Positions 48,578 to 62,929 of a DNA stretch of 64,000 nt are shown one piece after another (the stretch's first letter is position 1; the number at the start of each line of letters is the position of its first letter). This stretch comes from Auanema rhodensis (taxonomy: Eukaryota > Nematoda > Chromadorea > Rhabditida > Rhabditidae), in contig OZ059897.1 of NCBI GenBank assembly GCA_964057225.1, forward strand, positions 6,386,001 through 6,450,000, read 5' to 3'. The position numbers and the translations under genes were made by a program. The notes under the pieces were generated by a model. That model was not told the DNA's origin and did no database searches. It was given only the letters and a program-made list of their open reading frames with translations.

Positions 48578-51051
48578 TCAAACTATATCAACTGTGAGCT
48601 GACTGTTCATTAGCATAAGCTTTTGTTTTCCAATGTGTGGACTATTTGGAACATCTTGGCTAACTGTACTCGATTTAGGTGAAGCCTGTAAGTAATGAAG
48701 TTTATAAAAAACTTTGAAAAGTTTGTTCTGCTTACTTGAGTTAGTGATTGTGGTTGAGGATCATCTAGTGATCCTGCTAAGCTGCTTCTATATGATATTG
48801 ATTGAAGTACTCGCATTGATGAAGTCATCTAAATGTCAAATGTTAAAAAATATTCTGAACGAAAATGAATTAAGTTTGATTACCTGCTTACGTAAGCTTC
48901 GATGGGATGGTGATGTAGCATGTGACATTGTGGATCGTTTTCGACGTTCTGTAGCAAATCTGAAACAAAGTATTATGTATAAGTCACGAAACAAGCTTAT
49001 TCTACCTGATTAGATTCCGTAAATCCCGATTCATTGCCGCATAGAAGATCCAATCTCCAGCAGCACTAACATACGTAGCCCAGTTTGCAAAAAAGATTAT
49101 CCATCGTATGGAACTAAAAACAAATGAAAGTCGAGATAACACAAGGTGTTTTTTTCGTGAAACATACGAAAAATCTTTGAAGTTATCAAACATCCTAATA
49201 GAAGCTGTCAAATCAGATACCATACTGGCATCAGGAATAAATTGAACAACACAGAAAGGTAGCCAACATAGAGCATGGAAGCAAGCCACACGAACGATTG
49301 CTGATGTCATCTGCCGCATATATCGAGGTTCCGATACCAATGACTCACGTTGACGTGTATGAGCAACAACTAGAATTAATATACAGACACATGTATATAT
49401 TCACATGCCAAATCTTACCTCTGGCACGTCTTTTGATGAATTTTCTTCGAACATGACGAACAATTTGCCCATAATTCACACAGATGGTAGTTAGATTGGC
49501 AGCAAATGCCAAGGCTGTCAGATAGGCTCCAAGACGAGGTACCCAACGACCACGATAGGAACGCACACAGTTCAGACCGTCCGAAGAGACGGATACAGAA
49601 CTAACCTGTAATACAATTCTCATTTAATGCTTGAATTATTTGAAATCAATACTTGAAGCAGGACAGCTGAGAGGATCATGGTGAAGAAGCCAAGTGCTGC
49701 AATAGGTGTCATTCGCACTACGCGCTTTCGTATCTATAATAAGGGATTTTACAATTATTTTATATAAGAAATCTAAACAAACTTGACTACAAAATGGTTT
49801 TCTTATTGTAATATATCGTTCAATGCTTATGCATGACAAAACACATAACGACGACATTTTGAGTGCATTTTCCAGTATGAACATGACCCGACAACTATTT
49901 GCATCTAAAAATATAATAATTAGAACATAAATTAATAGATATATTTAAAGAATACAATTACTATGCTATTGTATCATATTTTTAACTTTTTATTAAATTT
50001 GTTGATGAAAAACAAAATGTTAAATCAAGTAAAACACCCTAGGCTTGTATCAATGAAAATCATATTATTCCTTTAATTACAACTTCCTAATTTACATAAC
50101 ATTCTCTTTATATTTATATATATATATATATATATATATCTTATAATATAAAAATATTTTAAAAGATTAAGATATAAATTTCGAAAAAAATCTAAAACAA
50201 TCGCAGTTTTTGAGATTATGTTGTCATCAATCAGCCTTGTGTCCTAAGGCTGCTAATCTGCGTTGAGCAGATTTTGAATATATGAGCTACTCGTCGTGTA
50301 TTCTAACTTTACGCTTTTCAATCGACAGTCAAGAAAAGGAAAATCATTGGATGAAAATTATATATATTTGCTAACCAGATAATCACTTGAGATATCTGTT
50401 GATAATAAGAATTTTATACTTACTTATGACGAAAATATTAATTCGTTTCAACGCTTTTTTTCTGGATTAATTATAGTTTTATGCAAAATAAACTCGTGTT
50501 ATCGCAATTATGCAGACAAAAAATGGAAGAAAATGAAAGAATTAGGTAAGTTATCTTAGCATAAGGACTATATATATATAATACTTTTGCAAGAAATCAA
50601 AAATATAACTTCCAAAACTTATAAACATATTACGTGCATAATTATAAATAAAAAATATACGAAGTTATTGCAGAAGAAACAAAAGCATTGTAGTTATTCA
50701 AAAAATTTTGTAATTAATAAACAAATTTTGTGAACAAAAACTATATAAAAAATGAGTAACATACCAAGCATGAAATGTGGAAGAATGAGATAAAGTGATC
50801 GAACCAATAAGGCCATAAGTACGGTTAGATCAACTATAGCTAATACGGAAATATAGGCTCGTAATCGATCGGACGGCGAGCTATTGCCCATTAAACTTCT
50901 AAAAAAAGATTCGATATACATGAAGAATTTGTGTATATCTTTACCTAGGTTTACGACTTCTGGCTACTGAGCACACTACCCATACGTTTCCGAGTATGCC
51001 GCAGAGTACTGTACTTAGGTAGAGACCAGCAGCTAGATAGGGTCCTAGCAT
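48578..51051 (-). CDS. Rhodopsin-family (class A) G protein-coupled receptor, orphan
   Basis: Exons run from ATG at 51051 to TGA at 48578; the first is 51051-50945 and the second 50898-50765. TM1 has CGILGNVWVV with the conserved Asn. TM2 has YISVLAIVDLTVLM (LAxxD). TM3 follows CRVMFILENALKMSSLCVL and ends SIERYITIRKPF, an E/DRY variant. TM4, TM5 (LGAYLTALAFAANLTTICVN) and TM6 (ACFHALCWLPFCVVQF, the CWxP motif) are clear. TM7 reads SAAGDWIFYAAMNRDLRNLI, so NPxxY is replaced by a DWIFY form. A Ser-rich C-terminal tail has many potential phosphorylation sites. An acceptor at 51099 lies 48 nt before the ATG, so the start is trans-spliced or an upstream exon adds to the N-terminus. The overall layout is that of a peptide receptor; the ligand is unknown. 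Confidence 0.82.
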
Positions 51052-51568
51052 TTTACAAAAAAAAAATAACAGAATCACTAATCGTCGTCTATGTCTGACC
51101 TGAAATTGAAACGAAAAATCAATTTTTTTCTATATAAAGTTAGAAAGAATTGAAGGAAAGTTTCAAAATATTTGTAAATATAAACATTTTCACACGAATC
51201 GATGACAATCCTCCTAAAGTAATGATATTTTGGGAATATGTTCAAGAAGAGAAGCAAACACAAATCATAACAGATTGAATATGATTTAATGATGAATATT
51301 TGTATCTCTTTCACATAAAATTAATTCGTTTAATTATAATAAATAGATTTAAGTTAATAAATATTAGAAAAAGATGGTACATCTTAAATAAATGAAAAGA
51401 AATTATTAAAAAATCATATGAAAACATTTAAAAGATTAATTATAATATTGAAAAACAAAAAACATAGACACAAGATATCATTAATGTTCATTTTTTGTTC
51501 GTCGAATTCGATATGATTAGTCTGAGACAAAAATATCAATATTAACTGGCTAACTGCTATTCAATGAA

Positions 51569-51586
51569 CTCTCTCTCTCTTCCTCT

Positions 51587-51634
<48 letters not shown>
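51569..51634. repeat. (CT)n microsatellite
   Basis: Near-pure run with a few TTC interruptions, about 520 bp upstream of the GPCR start. Confidence 0.95.
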
Positions 51635-51638
<4 letters not shown>

Positions 51639-54600
51639 GTTTCTCTTTTACTCCTCTCAATCTATTACACAATATTTATAATTAGACAGAACAGTTATAC
51701 AAGTTTATTATTTATAAAATCAAAAAAGGAGAGAGAGAGAGAATACAGGCTATAAGTGGCAGTTATCGGGGATGGGAGGGATGAGATCTTTTTGGATAAT
51801 ATTCGCTGCTTCATCAGCTTCTCAGCATAATTGCCTACAGGATTAACGGCTTTGAGTTGTGCACCTCTCCAAAACATAATTAAGATCACACGTAAGTGGA
51901 AGTGAACAAAAAAAAATAAAGATAATAAAGATAAAATATAAAGATCATTTGATATAAAGTTCTTTTAAAGTAAAATTATAAATATTTGAAGAAGCTTTGT
52001 TTAAGTTCAGAAATTAGTTGAGAATGAATGTGCTCAAGAGAGAGGGAGAAAGAGATACCTCACACACTCAGAAAAAAAATAATTGAAACTCTATTTAAAT
52101 AATATTTAATATAATTTATATAATAGATAATATTATCAGATATAAATTAAGATTAATTCTTGAACACCAGTAACAGAATTATAAGTAAAAATTGAGAAAA
52201 GATGAGATCTTATGAAATTAGTTACATAAAAATAAAAATTAAAGTTGTTTTATGTAACGAAATTGATTTATTTGACATTTTTCATTTTAAAATATAAAAG
52301 TTTATTGAAAACTTAAAACTTATATCACAGCATAATTGGATATCGTTTAATAATAGGACAAAATATTATTTTTTTCTTTAAATAAACAGCAAAAGATTTT
52401 ATGTTAAAACTTTTATAATTTTGAAATGTACTTCGAGTAATTGCTTCTAATACTTTGTAGGTTTCTCCCTCTCTATCGATCTCTTTCGCTTACTTTATCT
52501 CTCTTAGCTTGTTAGTTAATCAAAAAGATAAAATGTATCAATAAGATTAAATAAGACTATTCGTTGAATTACTGAGAAAAAAAAGACTAAATCTTCTTTT
52601 TTAATTAAAAACTACCAGATACCATATTATAGCATAGTTTTCAGTCACACAGATTTTTACTACAGCAATATAAAAAGAAAATTTAAAAAAACAGGAAAAG
52701 GATGGATGAAATCTGAGTATTTTTCGAAAATTTTGTGAAGTTAAATGAAGGACATGATGGAATCTTCACTATAGCAGCTTATGCTAGAAAAAATTTAACA
52801 AAGTAAAATCAAAATAAACTTTTCGCTTTTGGTGGCAAAAAAAAGACAAAATAAAACAGAATAAAATCTAAAATAATGAAAGAGAATAAAAAAGAAAAAG
52901 TCATATGGTACTATTGATATTGATTAGAAAATTTTTATAAACTTCACAAAGATTCTGAAGTAAAGATCAATCTGGTAGGATTACCAGCATCAAGGATATG
53001 ATGAAGACCCAACAAATTAGAAGCCATGAGCAAACATGATATTAAAAGCCATGAAAAATCCGATCTTTCTCAATGTGGGTGTTAATACATATAAAATTAG
53101 TAAAAATTTGAATATTTTTCTAATTTTTTGTGAAACAATTACAAAAATAGGGAAATCTTTGAAAAGATGTTAAGATGAGTGATGTGAATAGAAGGAAAAG
53201 CATATATGTGTATTCTCACATGTTGTTATTACTAACTATTCAGACTTGAATAGAAGCTTTACTATCCTACATTACATATGTTGAATTGTTGTCAAAAATT
53301 AGAATATACGTGATATTTTCACCAACTATGCGTAATAAGTACGTGAAAACGTGAAATTTCATTTTTTTTGAAATGTTGACAACAAAGAATGGTTGAATAC
53401 TTATTTACCTATTCTATCTATTATTAACCTTCTGAAGCTTCATTAAGCAGTTGCTTCATCTATATCATATGTTTCTTCTCTAAACTAGAAAGAAACTTGT
53501 TATCTTTTTTTTTTTTTGAAATTATCCGTTTGAAAGATAGTAAGAAATATTCAGTTTGGTCAAACTCTTCTACTTTGATATTGGGCACTGTCGTCGTCAA
53601 TCAGCCTATTCAGCATGAAACGATTAGCCGTGATTTGCCTGGTTACCAGATTCCAAATAAGGAATGAGCTCATCAAAGAGAAAAAATTAAAAAAAAATCG
53701 AAACCCACGAGAATTATTATTTTTCTATTGGTTTTTGCTGAAATTTTCATGAAAATTATAGAGCTGTTGAAGTAGATGTGTATGCATGTATGTTGATAGA
53801 ACTATAGACTTTCTTTAAAGGACTAATAACTTATAGAAAGAAGAATATAGTAATAAATGGATTAAAAGTTGAAAAAGAAAGACAAATTCATTATTTTTCG
53901 TAATCAAAGTATGAAATAGCTTCTAAGAATGTTGTAATACAATGATATTAACTCATCTTCTATGCATAAACATTGATGATAATGATGATATTTGGTTGCA
54001 AATTTTGAACTTGGAAATGTTTTTGTTTCTTCAAAAACTTAGAAAAAAAAACAACAAAACTGAATATGAATTGATAATAGAAGCAAAAGAAAGAGATTTT
54101 TTAATACAATGATTCCTGAGTTGACGTGACAGTACTAGAAATAAAAACAAATTTTTGGAATGAAAAGTTGTCAACAATCTTGATGAAATATGAAATTTAT
54201 GACAATTTTTGTGCAGTTATTATAGTACTAGTTGATTAAATATTAATTTATACATATATTCATTAAAATAATAAGAAATATGTAAAGGTGAATGAAGGAA
54301 AATTCCTTAATTTTCTTTTTATAGAATATGTGAATTACTAGAAAGTCAGACGAGGCTATTACTTTGCCATGAAAGGGGATGGGATCATCACTGTACCATC
54401 TGTAAATTAGCTCGAATTTAGAAAAGCAAAATTGAAAATTGAATTCGATTATCATGCACGAACAACCGATTATACATACATTTTTCTCCAGAATATATAT
54501 TACAGAATATTCAGAGAATAAGTATTATAAACATATAAATGGAAGAGATGATGAGGAAAAATCAGCTGTTAGTTTGGCTTGATTTAGGGAGTCAAGAATG

Positions 54601-54707
54601 ACCAGAGAGGGAGAGAGAGAGGAGAAGGAATAAGGAGGGACAGAATATAAAGAAAGGGAGATAAAAGGTTTTAGAAAATATAGAACGTTACTTTAACGAG
54701 GGAAACA

Positions 54708-54710
<3 letters not shown>

Positions 54711-54774
<64 letters not shown>
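54711..54774. repeat. (GA)n microsatellite, about 32 units
   Basis: One of the longest pure runs in the window. Confidence 0.95.
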
Positions 54775-54778
<4 letters not shown>

Positions 54779-55825
54779 AGCATCTATGGCTATGCAGATG
54801 TTAAGATTAGCTTGCTAAGGTAATAAATATATAAAACAAATGATGAAAATACGTAAAAGTAACAATGAATGAATGATGATAATCATTACAGCCCTTGTTT
54901 TTTGTGTTTTTTTCTTAGAAAAATCGTTATTAATAGAATTTTATTTATATATTTTTGCAAAAATTGCATATAGCATCATTGTATCGAGTCATATGTAGCC
55001 TATTATGAAGATCATAATGAACTGACTACCTTTTCCGGGTATATAGGTAGACAGAGAGTTGTTTCCCTAATACTAATATAAACTAATTTGTCTACTAAAA
55101 TGTATTAAAAATGTTATTTTTATATATTGTAATTACAATATGATGGTGTGCAAGAGAGGGAAGTAGTGGGGGAGGCTTATAAAGCATGACTACAATCAAA
55201 CTTAGAGTATACGATTTTTGGTCATTTTTTCAGATTTTAATCTAGCAAATATTCTTTTTTCTTTTCAATTTTGAATAACTTTCAAACTGATCAGAATAAG
55301 GCTCTCCTTGAAAATCTTTGTATTTCTTAACATAAATCTCCATTTTCGTCACTTATTCTACTTGACTCATGTTAGGTTAGGACATCATCTCTTATAACGT
55401 TGTTCCTCCTTCAATGGGCTTGAAAGAGATAGTAAAATGGAAGATGTACATCATGTAGACAAGAAGAAGATAGAGATAAAGATAGAGAGATTTAGAGAGT
55501 AAAGCAGAAGATCTCGAAGATCAATGTGAATGAGTGTTAGTCAAATGTGTATGAGCTGTAGGTGTTGATGATGGTTGATGATAATCTAAATTTTAAACTT
55601 ACCAAACAAGTTAAATATGATTAAAAGACAGAAATATTAATAACATCATCATTAAACTATCAACTTAAATTATGAAAATGAGAAATTAACAAACAGACTT
55701 TCAGATATTACAGGTAATTCCTTAGTTCGACAAGAAATATGTATGCTAGTTATTACTAAAAGTAATTAGTCCAATGATATGGAAGAGAGCACAAAAATAT
55801 TTATATGCTACCCTTATACTCACTT

Positions 55826-55860
<35 letters not shown>

Positions 55861-57666
55861 TTCTTTCTTTGTTTCTCTTTCTATTTAAAAAAATCATGAT
55901 TAGAAAATATGAATTCACGTCAGTTCGTGGGGAATAGTCAGTATAGGCTGTTGGCAGACAAATATGAAAATTTCAAATTTTGTCTGTCGGTATGTATAGT
56001 GTATTATAAACTATATGTATAAGATATATCTTCGATATAAACAAAACAAAATACGAAAGATAACACGAAAACGATGAAAAAACGATTTTTTTTCTCTCTC
56101 ACCACGACGATGACAACAAAAAATCAGAAGAAGAAGAAGAAGAAGACGTAGAAACAGAATTGTTTAACATCTTCAATGACATAATTGCTTACCAATACTC
56201 TTTCATCATTTTGGTTCAAAATCAGAAGAAAGCCGTATGGAAAGAAAAAGAGAGGCGGTGGTGTAGATGTCTATGTAGCTGCTTAGTGCTTCATCCAACC
56301 ATTATCCAATCAGTGAAACCATTTCTGTGGCTCTTTCAGGTTTTTTCTTTGGAATTTCAACTTTTAATCTTTTTTTTTCAGATTTAAAATCATAAAATGA
56401 AAAATCAAGGAATGAGAAAAAGCTAAAAAGATTATTTATATATAGTCTATAGATAGATCTGAAAACGTTAATGATGTTTCTTCTATTATATATTTATTCT
56501 ACATGAATACGTGATTGTTAATAACTATTTTGAATCAAAAATCAGTAAAACTTTGAATAAAAACAGTAAAACAACAAAAAAAAATGAAGAAGAATATCGT
56601 AAGCCATAATATTCTTCAAGAAATCAATGTTTTCTTTCTATAATAATTAGTTGTTGTCAAATTTTCATGTAACATCTTATCTTCAGCACAGTCCATGATC
56701 AAGCTTTTCTACATCTATTATGATTTTCTGCTCAAAAAAGTCGCAACAACGTGGTTGACTAATAAGCATTAGAAGTGAATTGAAAGATATCTGATGTCTG
56801 AACATTACATCCATATTTAACTAATCATTTATATTAATATAAACTATGTATACGTAGATATATTTATACATATATAGTTATAATATAATTATAGTTATTA
56901 TATAATTTTATATGTTTATTCACAAAAAATATTAAAAAGTAACAAAACCAATGATCAAACTATATGGTTTTGCTCGCTTCGTTCTCATCAAATTCAATAA
57001 TCTGATTTAAAAAAATTAAGAATAAACGTGAAATCTTGAAATTAATTTAAATACAATGTATTAAACAGCTAATTAACAATTTAAACACAAAAAAAAAGAA
57101 AAGAAAATCTTCTCGGCAACAAGATAGAAACGCCATATAGCTGTGAGATGAAGAAGAAGCCTGAAAATCATTAACATCAAGTATATCAATCATAATATTG
57201 AGATATAACGAATTAATAAATACATGATCTCCAGATTATATATTTTAAAATCTTTTGACATCCTTAAGAAACAGAAAAAAAAACAATATTTTTACTTTTT
57301 CTTTATATTTCATTCACATCTCACCTCCCTCATATATGCCTGGTTCACCCTCTTTCTATCCCCCCCCCCTCCTCATTGTGTGATTAATCTTTTAATAGTT
57401 ATAGCATATGTTATAGCATAACATCACCAGCTGATTTAGTACTTCATGAAAATTCAATTTTTCAAAAAAAAAAAGAAGGAAATATTCATAAACTTTCAGA
57501 TGATGTATGATTTCAATTTTTTAAATTCAATCATGAATTTATTTTTAAGTTTCAGGATATTATGCTTCATCAGATTAAACTAAACTCTAGAAACTGAAAA
57601 TTATGTTTGTTAGAACATCATCTTCTCTTCTCAGACTGAACCTGGTGCGCATTACCGTGATACCTA

Positions 57667-58370
57667 CAGTCCTGTGCAATGAAGGTTGCACACCCCTATG
57701 TTAGAGGCTCCAGAAAACCCCTTCAAAATACAAAAAAAATTATTTTAATTTTTTAAACTTTGTGAGTTCATATAGTTTATATTCAGTCGAAATATATGTT
57801 AATATAATGAAAACTGATTTTAAAATTATTTTTTCTAAATTTATAAGGAAATTTAGTGTTTTTTGACTATTTTGAATAATTCATCTTAATATAACAAAAT
57901 TTAAAATTAGGAACATGTTATTTCATTAAAAATATTTTAAAATGATTCTAAGCACAAAACTCGATCAATAACCAAGTTTTATCTGCAGCATAGCTTCAAA
58001 CAAGTAAGCTTCAGCATCTGAATCTTACTGAATATCTATGAAGAGAACTTGGTTGACGTACAACCAAATTCTCCCATTTAAAAGAAAAATTGACGTTTAG
58101 CGTTGTTGACTCTTAACACTATATTAAGAGATTATATCTTAATTTTTGATGAAACTTCTGAAATTCAAGAAAGAAGACTTCAAGCAGTTTATAAAAATTT
58201 CGGAGACTTCAGAAAATACTTTTAAACATGATTTTTTGATTATTTTAAAATAGTTTTAAGTTCATTATCATTTTTTAACACTCAAAATATATTTTTTCTG
58301 ATTTTTTGTAGTTTGTCTGAGAAGGTATAAGGGATTCCAATGAGTGTCCCAACTATTTCGTACAAGTCTG
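57667..58370. mobile_element. Candidate non-autonomous Tc1/mariner-like element (704 bp)
   Basis: The left end, preceded by TA, begins CAGTCCTGTGCAATGAAGG. The right end, followed by TA and read inward, begins CAGACTTGTACGAAATAG. The ends share CAG, the C-TGT-C core and a downstream GTTG...ACAC block, an imperfect inverted repeat of about 30 bp. TA flanks and CAG termini fit Tc1/mariner target duplication. The interior is AT-rich with no transposase frame. Other copies would be needed to prove it. Confidence 0.4.
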
Positions 58371-58640
58371 TATATATGAATATAATTCATAAGATTACCT
58401 TTATACATATATGTGTGTGTATAAACTGAAAAAAATGCTTAACAATTTAAAAAAAACTTTCATTCAAACTGCCTATTAGTATGGATGACTGAACTTTAGA
58501 TTTGAATTTCAGAAAATTATGTATCTTGTAGGAAGTATAAATATTTCTTCAAATTCTCTTATATATGAAAACTTTATTATCTTTTCCAGAATCAGATTGT
58601 AGAAGATTAATAAGAAGCTGATAATGAAGATGTTTCTCCC

Positions 58641-58658
58641 ATCTCTCTCTCTATGTGT

Positions 58659-58711
<53 letters not shown>

Positions 58712-58722
58712 GAGAGAGAGAT
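58641..58722. repeat. (CT)n/(GA)n inverted pair
   Basis: A short CT run (58641-58652) and a long GA run (58663-58722) separated by ATGTGTATAC; the outer ends CATCTCTCTC and GAGAGAGATG are complementary, so a hairpin can form. Confidence 0.8.
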
Positions 58723-58801
58723 GGAAGAATTATATCTGTGATTTAAAAAAAATGAAATTATTAGAAATTAGTTCTTCATAATTATGCAAAACATAACAAC
58801 T

Positions 58802-58996
58802 TATTAGTGTCGTAGCGTACCCTCTTGCTTCTATCACTCGCTGGCATCTTGTTTTCATTGAGTCAAGGAGTATATTAATTCTATCTATAAGGATTTTCGC
58901 CCATTCCTAATGCAATTGAGCAAATTTTTCATTGACGTTCCTTGCTGTTTTTCCTATTAACCGACGTGCCAACTCTTCCCAAAGGTATTCAATGGA
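58802..58996 (-). pseudogene. Tc1/mariner-type transposase, decayed C-terminal fragment
   Basis: One continuous minus-strand frame reads SIEYLWEELARRLIGKTARN, then NEKFAQLH, a stop (TAG at 58917-58919), EWAKILIDRINILLDSMKTR and CQRVIEARGYATT. This follows the end of Tc1-family transposases, which typically read PIEHLWEEL...EEWAKIP...LVDSMPRRCQAVIAARG. The catalytic D-D-E positions lie upstream and are not recognisable, so the copy cannot be active. About 195 bp can be aligned. Confidence 0.7.
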
Positions 58997-61900
58997 TATG
59001 ATGCCGACGGATATCAACGACGATGGTCTCAAGCATGTGAATTATTATTAATATTATTATGGCAGTTTTTTGTAATTTTACCTTGTTATTTCTAATCCTA
59101 TGCTTTCAGATCGGTGACTAACCGGGTATGGAAAATTTGAGTGTCGGATCGTTCTGATCTACAGCATTTCATGAGGAAGGCGTTTTTTCGGACCCAATAA
59201 TAGACTAATGGTGTGCCTCAACTGTCGTCGTGCCAAGTAGCCTGATGCGCCTACAGAGACTTGGCGCCTTGCGAAACAATAATGCCTTTGTATTACTTTT
59301 GATAAATAAAAAACCTTTGAAATCATGCTTAAATTGATAAAACTTCACTTTTGTTGAAAAAACTCACTTTTTGTTGAAAAAAAAAACCACTTTTGGGAAT
59401 TGGGGGAAAAGGTTCGTTATCTAGACACATTATACTACTACTTGGAATGCCTGCAAATAGAGAGTTCAAGATAAAATTAATGTATAAATGAAATTAAAAT
59501 ATGTAAAAAGACAATACAAGATATACGTATATACACATGTATATGTAAGTATTTCAAAATTAAATAAAATTCGGTAGTTAATATATGGTAATGCTGGTAA
59601 AAAGGTTGAAGAAGAAGAACTTAAAATTTGAAATAATGACATTGAACTTTCATAAGATCTAACTTCCTGGTTATATGTTTTACTCTTATATGTGTACGTG
59701 TTTTAAAATATTATTACTCAAAATAGTAAAGGAATAGAAACTAATTCAAGACTTAATAGAAAAAGAGAGAGGAAAGCGGGGCCAGGGGGATTCGTGGAAA
59801 AGGAATGAAAGAGGAAGAGTTATTTTAAAACTCTGATCAGACAGTTGATATTTGGCTAATTTAGAAATCAAGCTGTGAATTCCTTTTGTACGCCACTTCC
59901 GGAGCGATGCAGCGATGCTTCAGAAGTCAACTACGTCATAGGCGTCTGAATTGAACTCGCATTGCATATTAACAGAAGTTTTGTCTACCAGCTTTTCAAC
60001 ACGATCATCTATTATAGAATTCAAAAAAATTCTTCTGAATTGTGATGACGAAAGAAATAAAGTTTTTAATTAGTTTAAGAATCTTCTGCTGGTTACCCAC
60101 TTATTTCCGCAACTTCCAAAAAATCTAAAAATAGTAAAAGCATATGAATGATGAATGAGTCTGTCTCTCCTCTCTATATGCTTCAGTCCAAACTAAAATT
60201 AAAAAAAGAAAGAAGAAAAGACGGTTAGATAAATGACAAATCGAGATGAATATGTTTTTACTATATACTTTATTTAGCTTCTTTTTCATCTTTTAGTAAA
60301 AACCATATGATATATGTTTCTTATTTTAATCTATTTTAGGAATTTTTTAGCACTGAATCATAATACATAACCTTAATATGTGTATATATAAAGATATATA
60401 CATGTATACTATATGTATAATTAAAAGTGAAATTATACGTAATATATATATATATATATATTTCTTGTACTTATATATTTATATATTAGATATATTATGC
60501 AATATATCTAATATATCATGTGCCATATAACCTCTGCTGGTAATCAAAACTTTTTTCTTTACTTTTTGAATCGCACACACCTTTTTCTTTTGTCTTCTAT
60601 GAAATTCAGTTCCTTGTTAAGTTGGAAAAAAGATTCAGTGTCTTAAAAATCGAAAAAGTATTGGCAGATTGTGATTACTGAAGTAGGAAAAAACAATTTG
60701 TTTTCAATTAGACTTGCGGCTTCTACTTCAACTCCTAAACGTTTCCACCATTGCCAACTGCGCTCTCCTATCTTCTACCTCATATTTTGTGTGCTTTAGA
60801 AAGTGAACATTGACATGTTTCTTTTGCTTTTTTTCTGCAACTTCATTTCATCTGTTACGTCAGCTTAGACGAGTCATCTACAACTTGTGAATGAAAGCCA
60901 CATTCATATTTTTCCAGCATGCAATTTGAACAATTTCAAAGTACAGATGATCTTCAATGTTTTAGAAAAAAAATGTAATTCTATTATAAAAACTGAAATC
61001 AGAAGAGAACTGTAAATGAATGGACTGAATATAATAATAAGGAGAGCTGTGACATCAAGGAAGAGAAAGAAAGAGAGAAAGAAAAAGAGAGAAACAAAAA
61101 GGAGTCAAGGGAATAAGAAAAGAAGAATAGAAAAGAAAGAGAGTGAGAGAACGAGAGAAATATAGAAATATTAAAAAAGTGATAGATGAGGAAGAGGAAA
61201 AAAGTGGGAAAGAGGTAGAAAATAGATTGAAATCCAACCGTTCGATGAAGAAGTTAAGAAAAAATGAAGTTCACGTCACGCCATCAGTACGTGATTTTTG
61301 CAACAACCCGGTCATTTAAATTCTTTCAAATACTGATCAGAAGATTTGTTTGAAGACAAGTAGTTATTGCACAACACACCCACAGATCCATTCAAAATTA
61401 ATACTATACGATAAGTTATTTCATAAATATTTCTTGAAATTGAAAGAAAATAACAAAAGAAAGCAATTAATAAGCTTAATTATAAGAATGTTGTTGAATT
61501 ATAAATTTCATGTTTCCACGAAATCCTGAACTATTCAAATCAATTTCGAAATTTCTTATCATTTTTTGTGGAATTTTCACAAAAAATGTGACGTGTTAGA
61601 GCTTTCACTGCTCACCATATATGCATTTTATTCTTTTTTTTTCTAAATATATAATTTCCTTTTTCAAGTACAAAAAAAACACTAAAAGTTTTACTTTAAC
61701 AGCTTTTGTTCACCGCCCCCTCTCCCCCACCTCCGCTACAATCAACTCTTTCACCTCTTATTGCACACATCATTTCATGATATGATCTCAGGATTTGTAA
61801 CAAATTACTTACTCATTAAAACTTTAATCAAATTTGTATTTTAAACCTGACAATAACCTAATTTCGATTTGATTTGGATGTGATTTATTACTTTTTAAGT

Positions 61901-62451
61901 AGAAAACTCAATTTATGTGCTATTGAACAGCCACCAACTCATACACATATACACAGAATGCAAAAAAAAAAAATAAGTTATCCTAATTTTCAGATTCAAG
62001 TAGAGAAACGGATGGGTCTGCTGTTTCAACTATCAGCTAACTTTTTTGAAAATAGATTCATCATTTGAGCCTGACTCATCTGGAATGGCTGTTAAAATTG
62101 TAAGTTGATGTATGTATATGTATGTACATGTAAATATGATCATCCGGTAGTTTATAGTTAATTAAGTTACTGATTAACGTTATGTGTTTTGTTATCCTCG
62201 TCCTTTTATGCTTCTTCATTATGTGTATATAACTGCAAAAACGTTTTTAAGTATTCAGATGAGACATTGAAAACCAGTTTGAAAGCGTATAGATCTGTTG
62301 CAAAATAGATTTGCTTTTAATTTTCAATCTTATTTATCTTTTCTTCATTCTTAAGTTAATTAGTCTTTTCTATTTTTCTTCATTTTCACGGAGGTCAGAG
62401 GGCTGGAACTTATGCATACAACTAGCCGTTGACTCCAGACTTGACGTCATC

Positions 62452-62459
62452 CACTACTG
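62452..62459. promoter_or_regulatory. Palindromic CRE (TGACGTCA)
   Basis: Perfect 8-bp site in ACTTGACGTCATCC within the gene-free right arm. Function unknown. Confidence 0.2.
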
Positions 62460-62864
62460 ATAGAATTAATGACGTTCTATGCGTGAAGCTCTTCAAGCTC
62501 ACAGCCATTACTAATATATGTTTATGACAATTTTTTTACTTTTCGGAATGACCTTAAGATTATGTCATTCCCAGTTTCATCAGTCTGTCAAATCTGAAAT
62601 TCATATAAACTCTGATCATTTTCTTTTGTATGCATCAATCATCAATAGGCTACTTTCACAATATTTTAAATATTAAAACAGAAATTAAGCTTACGGCTAA
62701 GAAGCTTACTTTGATCAAAGAAAAAAAATTAATTTTTTATAATAAGAAAGAGAAATCAGAATAAGCTACTTCTTGCGCTGGCTTCTCCTCAAATGAAATG
62801 TTTTTATTAATTTCAAAATTTCCAAAAATAGAGAAAGAGAATGAACCGTACAGAAAAGGATATA

Positions 62865-62865
<1 letters not shown>

Positions 62866-62925
<60 letters not shown>
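62866..62925. repeat. (GA)n microsatellite, about 30 units
   Basis: Flanked on both sides by similar AACCGTACA(G/A)AAAA sequence (about 62845 and 62937), suggesting local duplication around the run. Confidence 0.9.

Positions 62926-62929
<4 letters not shown>

Noticed and set aside
59110-59300. Possible further transposon sequence next to the Tc1-like relic
   Set aside because: Complexity is higher than the background but no frame aligned to a transposase, so it is not included in the relic.
61055-61237. Minus-strand Ser/Phe/Leu-rich frame
   Set aside because: Encoded by GA-rich simple sequence.
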